Source of the DNA: an uncultured Bacillota bacterium | Lineage (GTDB): Bacteria > Bacillota > Clostridia > Peptostreptococcales > Anaerovoracaceae | Direction: 5' to 3' | Assembly: GCA_946631075.1 (NCBI GenBank) | Contig: CAMOZS010000097.1 | Location: 1-6,460, forward strand | DNA length: 6,460 nucleotides | Part shown: positions 5,698-6,460 of the stretch, piece after piece | How positions within the stretch are numbered: position 1 is the stretch's first letter | Layout: each line of letters starts with the position of its first letter | Translations under genes and position numbers: made by a program | The notes under the pieces: generated by a model | Told to the model about the DNA's origin: nothing | Databases searched by the model: none | Seen by the model: only the letters and a program-made list of their open reading frames with translations

Positions 5698-6460
5698 TTA
5701 CCAACCTTTATCGAAAAAATCAAACTGGTTCTTGCTGAACGCGCTGGGGTTGTAGTCCTGGATGACAAGATCGATGTCCTTTTCCTCGCAGAGCTCAGGC
5801 ACGCTCATCTCGTTGTAGCGTCTGAGGTCGATGGCCGTGATCTTGTCCGCGCCCAGACACAGGAACGGGGTCAGCGCGCAGGAGAAGGATTCGCGGATCA
5901 GCAGGATGTTGAGGCCGCTATCCGACAGATGGTTGGTGATCTCGGCGATGGCGTAATCCTTTCCCAGATAGGTACTGTAGGTATTGCGTTCAAAATCCGC
6001 CCGCTTCTGCAGGTTTTCCCAGTCATACATGCTGTCGTGGAATGTTCCCTCTCTTTTGTCTATATCGTCTCCTTTTTTGTTCTTGCCCCAGAAGGTCAGG
6101 TCGGTCTTGAACTTGGGATCGAAAATGGTCAGATCGTCCAGGCCGTCATACCAGACTCCGGTCCTTCGGCCGATGGAGCCCAGCATCCAGTTTTCGTAGA
6201 CCTTCTTATCGTAATTATCGGGATCGTAGAAGGACGGATCGTAGGGATATCCGTAGTCGTCATGGATCCTCTTGGCGATGATATCGGCAGCCCACATGGC
6301 CGTCTCCGGCTTCCAGTGATGGTCCGTCTTGAAGAAGAGGGACGTCCAGTCCAGCCCTTCCTCGGCGATGTTGTCTCTCAGATCCAGAGTATTGACTCCC
6401 TTCTCCCTGAGCAGGGCCACCATCTGATCCGCGTTCTCGTTGCCGTTGGCGTGGGTCCCC
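5698..6460 (-). CDS. DHHW / AlgX-like SGNH protein, putative polysaccharide O-acetyltransferase (5' end outside window)
   Basis: The C-terminal 253 residues of a protein whose frame stays open to the window edge; Met at 6423 is internal, not the start. It belongs to the DHHW family related to AlgJ/AlgX, exported proteins that pass acetyl groups, handed over by a membrane-bound O-acyltransferase (MBOAT), to polysaccharides. Visible motifs are TDHHW (fragment residues 45-49), giving the catalytic Asp/His pair; GSIGRRTG (95-102); and LLIRESFS (186-193), where Ser191 matches the nucleophile block, with Glu190 where many relatives have Asp. IDLRRYNE and LVIQDYNPSA follow, as usual near the end of these proteins. 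The missing part should contain an N-terminal membrane anchor. Family context predicts an MBOAT gene further upstream. The stop lies 20 bases before the ATP-grasp start, so both are in one operon. The biochemical role is inferred from family, not shown. Confidence 0.85.
   Translation of the reverse strand, partial: GTHANGNENADQMVALLREKGVNTLDLRDNIAEEGLDWTSLFFKTDHHWKPETAMWAADIIAKRIHDDYGYPYDPSFYDPDNYDKKVYENWMLGSIGRRTGVWYDGLDDLTIFDPKFKTDLTFWGKNKKGDDIDKREGTFHDSMYDWENLQKRADFERNTYSTYLGKDYAIAEITNHLSDSGLNILLIRESFSCALTPFLCLGADKITAIDLRRYNEMSVPELCEEKDIDLVIQDYNPSAFSKNQFDFFDKGW

Noticed and set aside
5678..5704. TTG at 5704 as the start of the ATP-grasp gene.
   Set aside because: It would place the AAGGAGG ribosome site inside the coding region and overlap the upstream stop; ATG 5677 is correctly spaced from that site.
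6421..6423. ATG at 6423 as the start of the DHHW gene.
   Set aside because: The frame stays open to the window edge with plausible coding sequence (GTHANGNENADQ) before it, no ribosome site precedes this ATG, and the family needs a longer N-terminal part with a membrane anchor.

Overview
The window looks like a piece of a Clostridia (Lachnospiraceae-type) chromosome. The clues are a fairly GC-rich low-repeat genome with strong AGGAGG-type ribosome binding sites, a lysine/tyrosine-rich secreted Fn3-like domain of the kind common in that family, and a DHHW protein plus a sugar-transfer-type ATP-grasp protein, both typical of Firmicutes surface-polysaccharide loci. No gene identifies the species.

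Layout. About 92% of the window (563-6460) is one operon read on the minus strand. In transcription order it holds: a DHHW/AlgX-like SGNH O-acyltransferase, cut off by the window edge (5698-6460); an ATP-grasp protein of the sugar-transfer type (4442-5677); a nucleotide-sugar 6-dehydrogenase (3086-4408); an integral-membrane acyltransferase-3 protein (1921-3069); and a secreted Fn3-SGNH protein (563-1855). Gaps between genes are only 16 to 65 bases and no internal terminator is visible. A good rho-independent terminator (475-504, minus strand) ends the operon.

How the genes may work together. The dehydrogenase would make a UDP-hexosaminuronic acid for a capsule or exopolysaccharide. The acyltransferase-3 protein and the two SGNH proteins would decorate or trim acyl groups on the glycan outside the membrane. 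The ATP-grasp protein could join an amino or carboxyl group to a carrier or sugar; linking this to the uronic carboxylate is my inference only. The glycosyltransferases, flippase and polymerase expected with such genes are not in this window and probably lie upstream, beyond position 6460.

The left 560 bases hold no convincing protein gene, but they are full of secondary structure. There is a hairpin resembling the right end of an IS200/IS605 (tnpB) element at 11-46. A very stable multi-helix arm follows at 101-192. Three large inverted-repeat units built on TGACGATT/AATCGTCA lie at 235-273, 320-356 and 394-430. A plus-strand intrinsic terminator sits at 275-293. I read this as a candidate undescribed structured RNA (about 54-293, plus strand) followed by a family of related hairpins. 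It is the least explained and most interesting part of the window.
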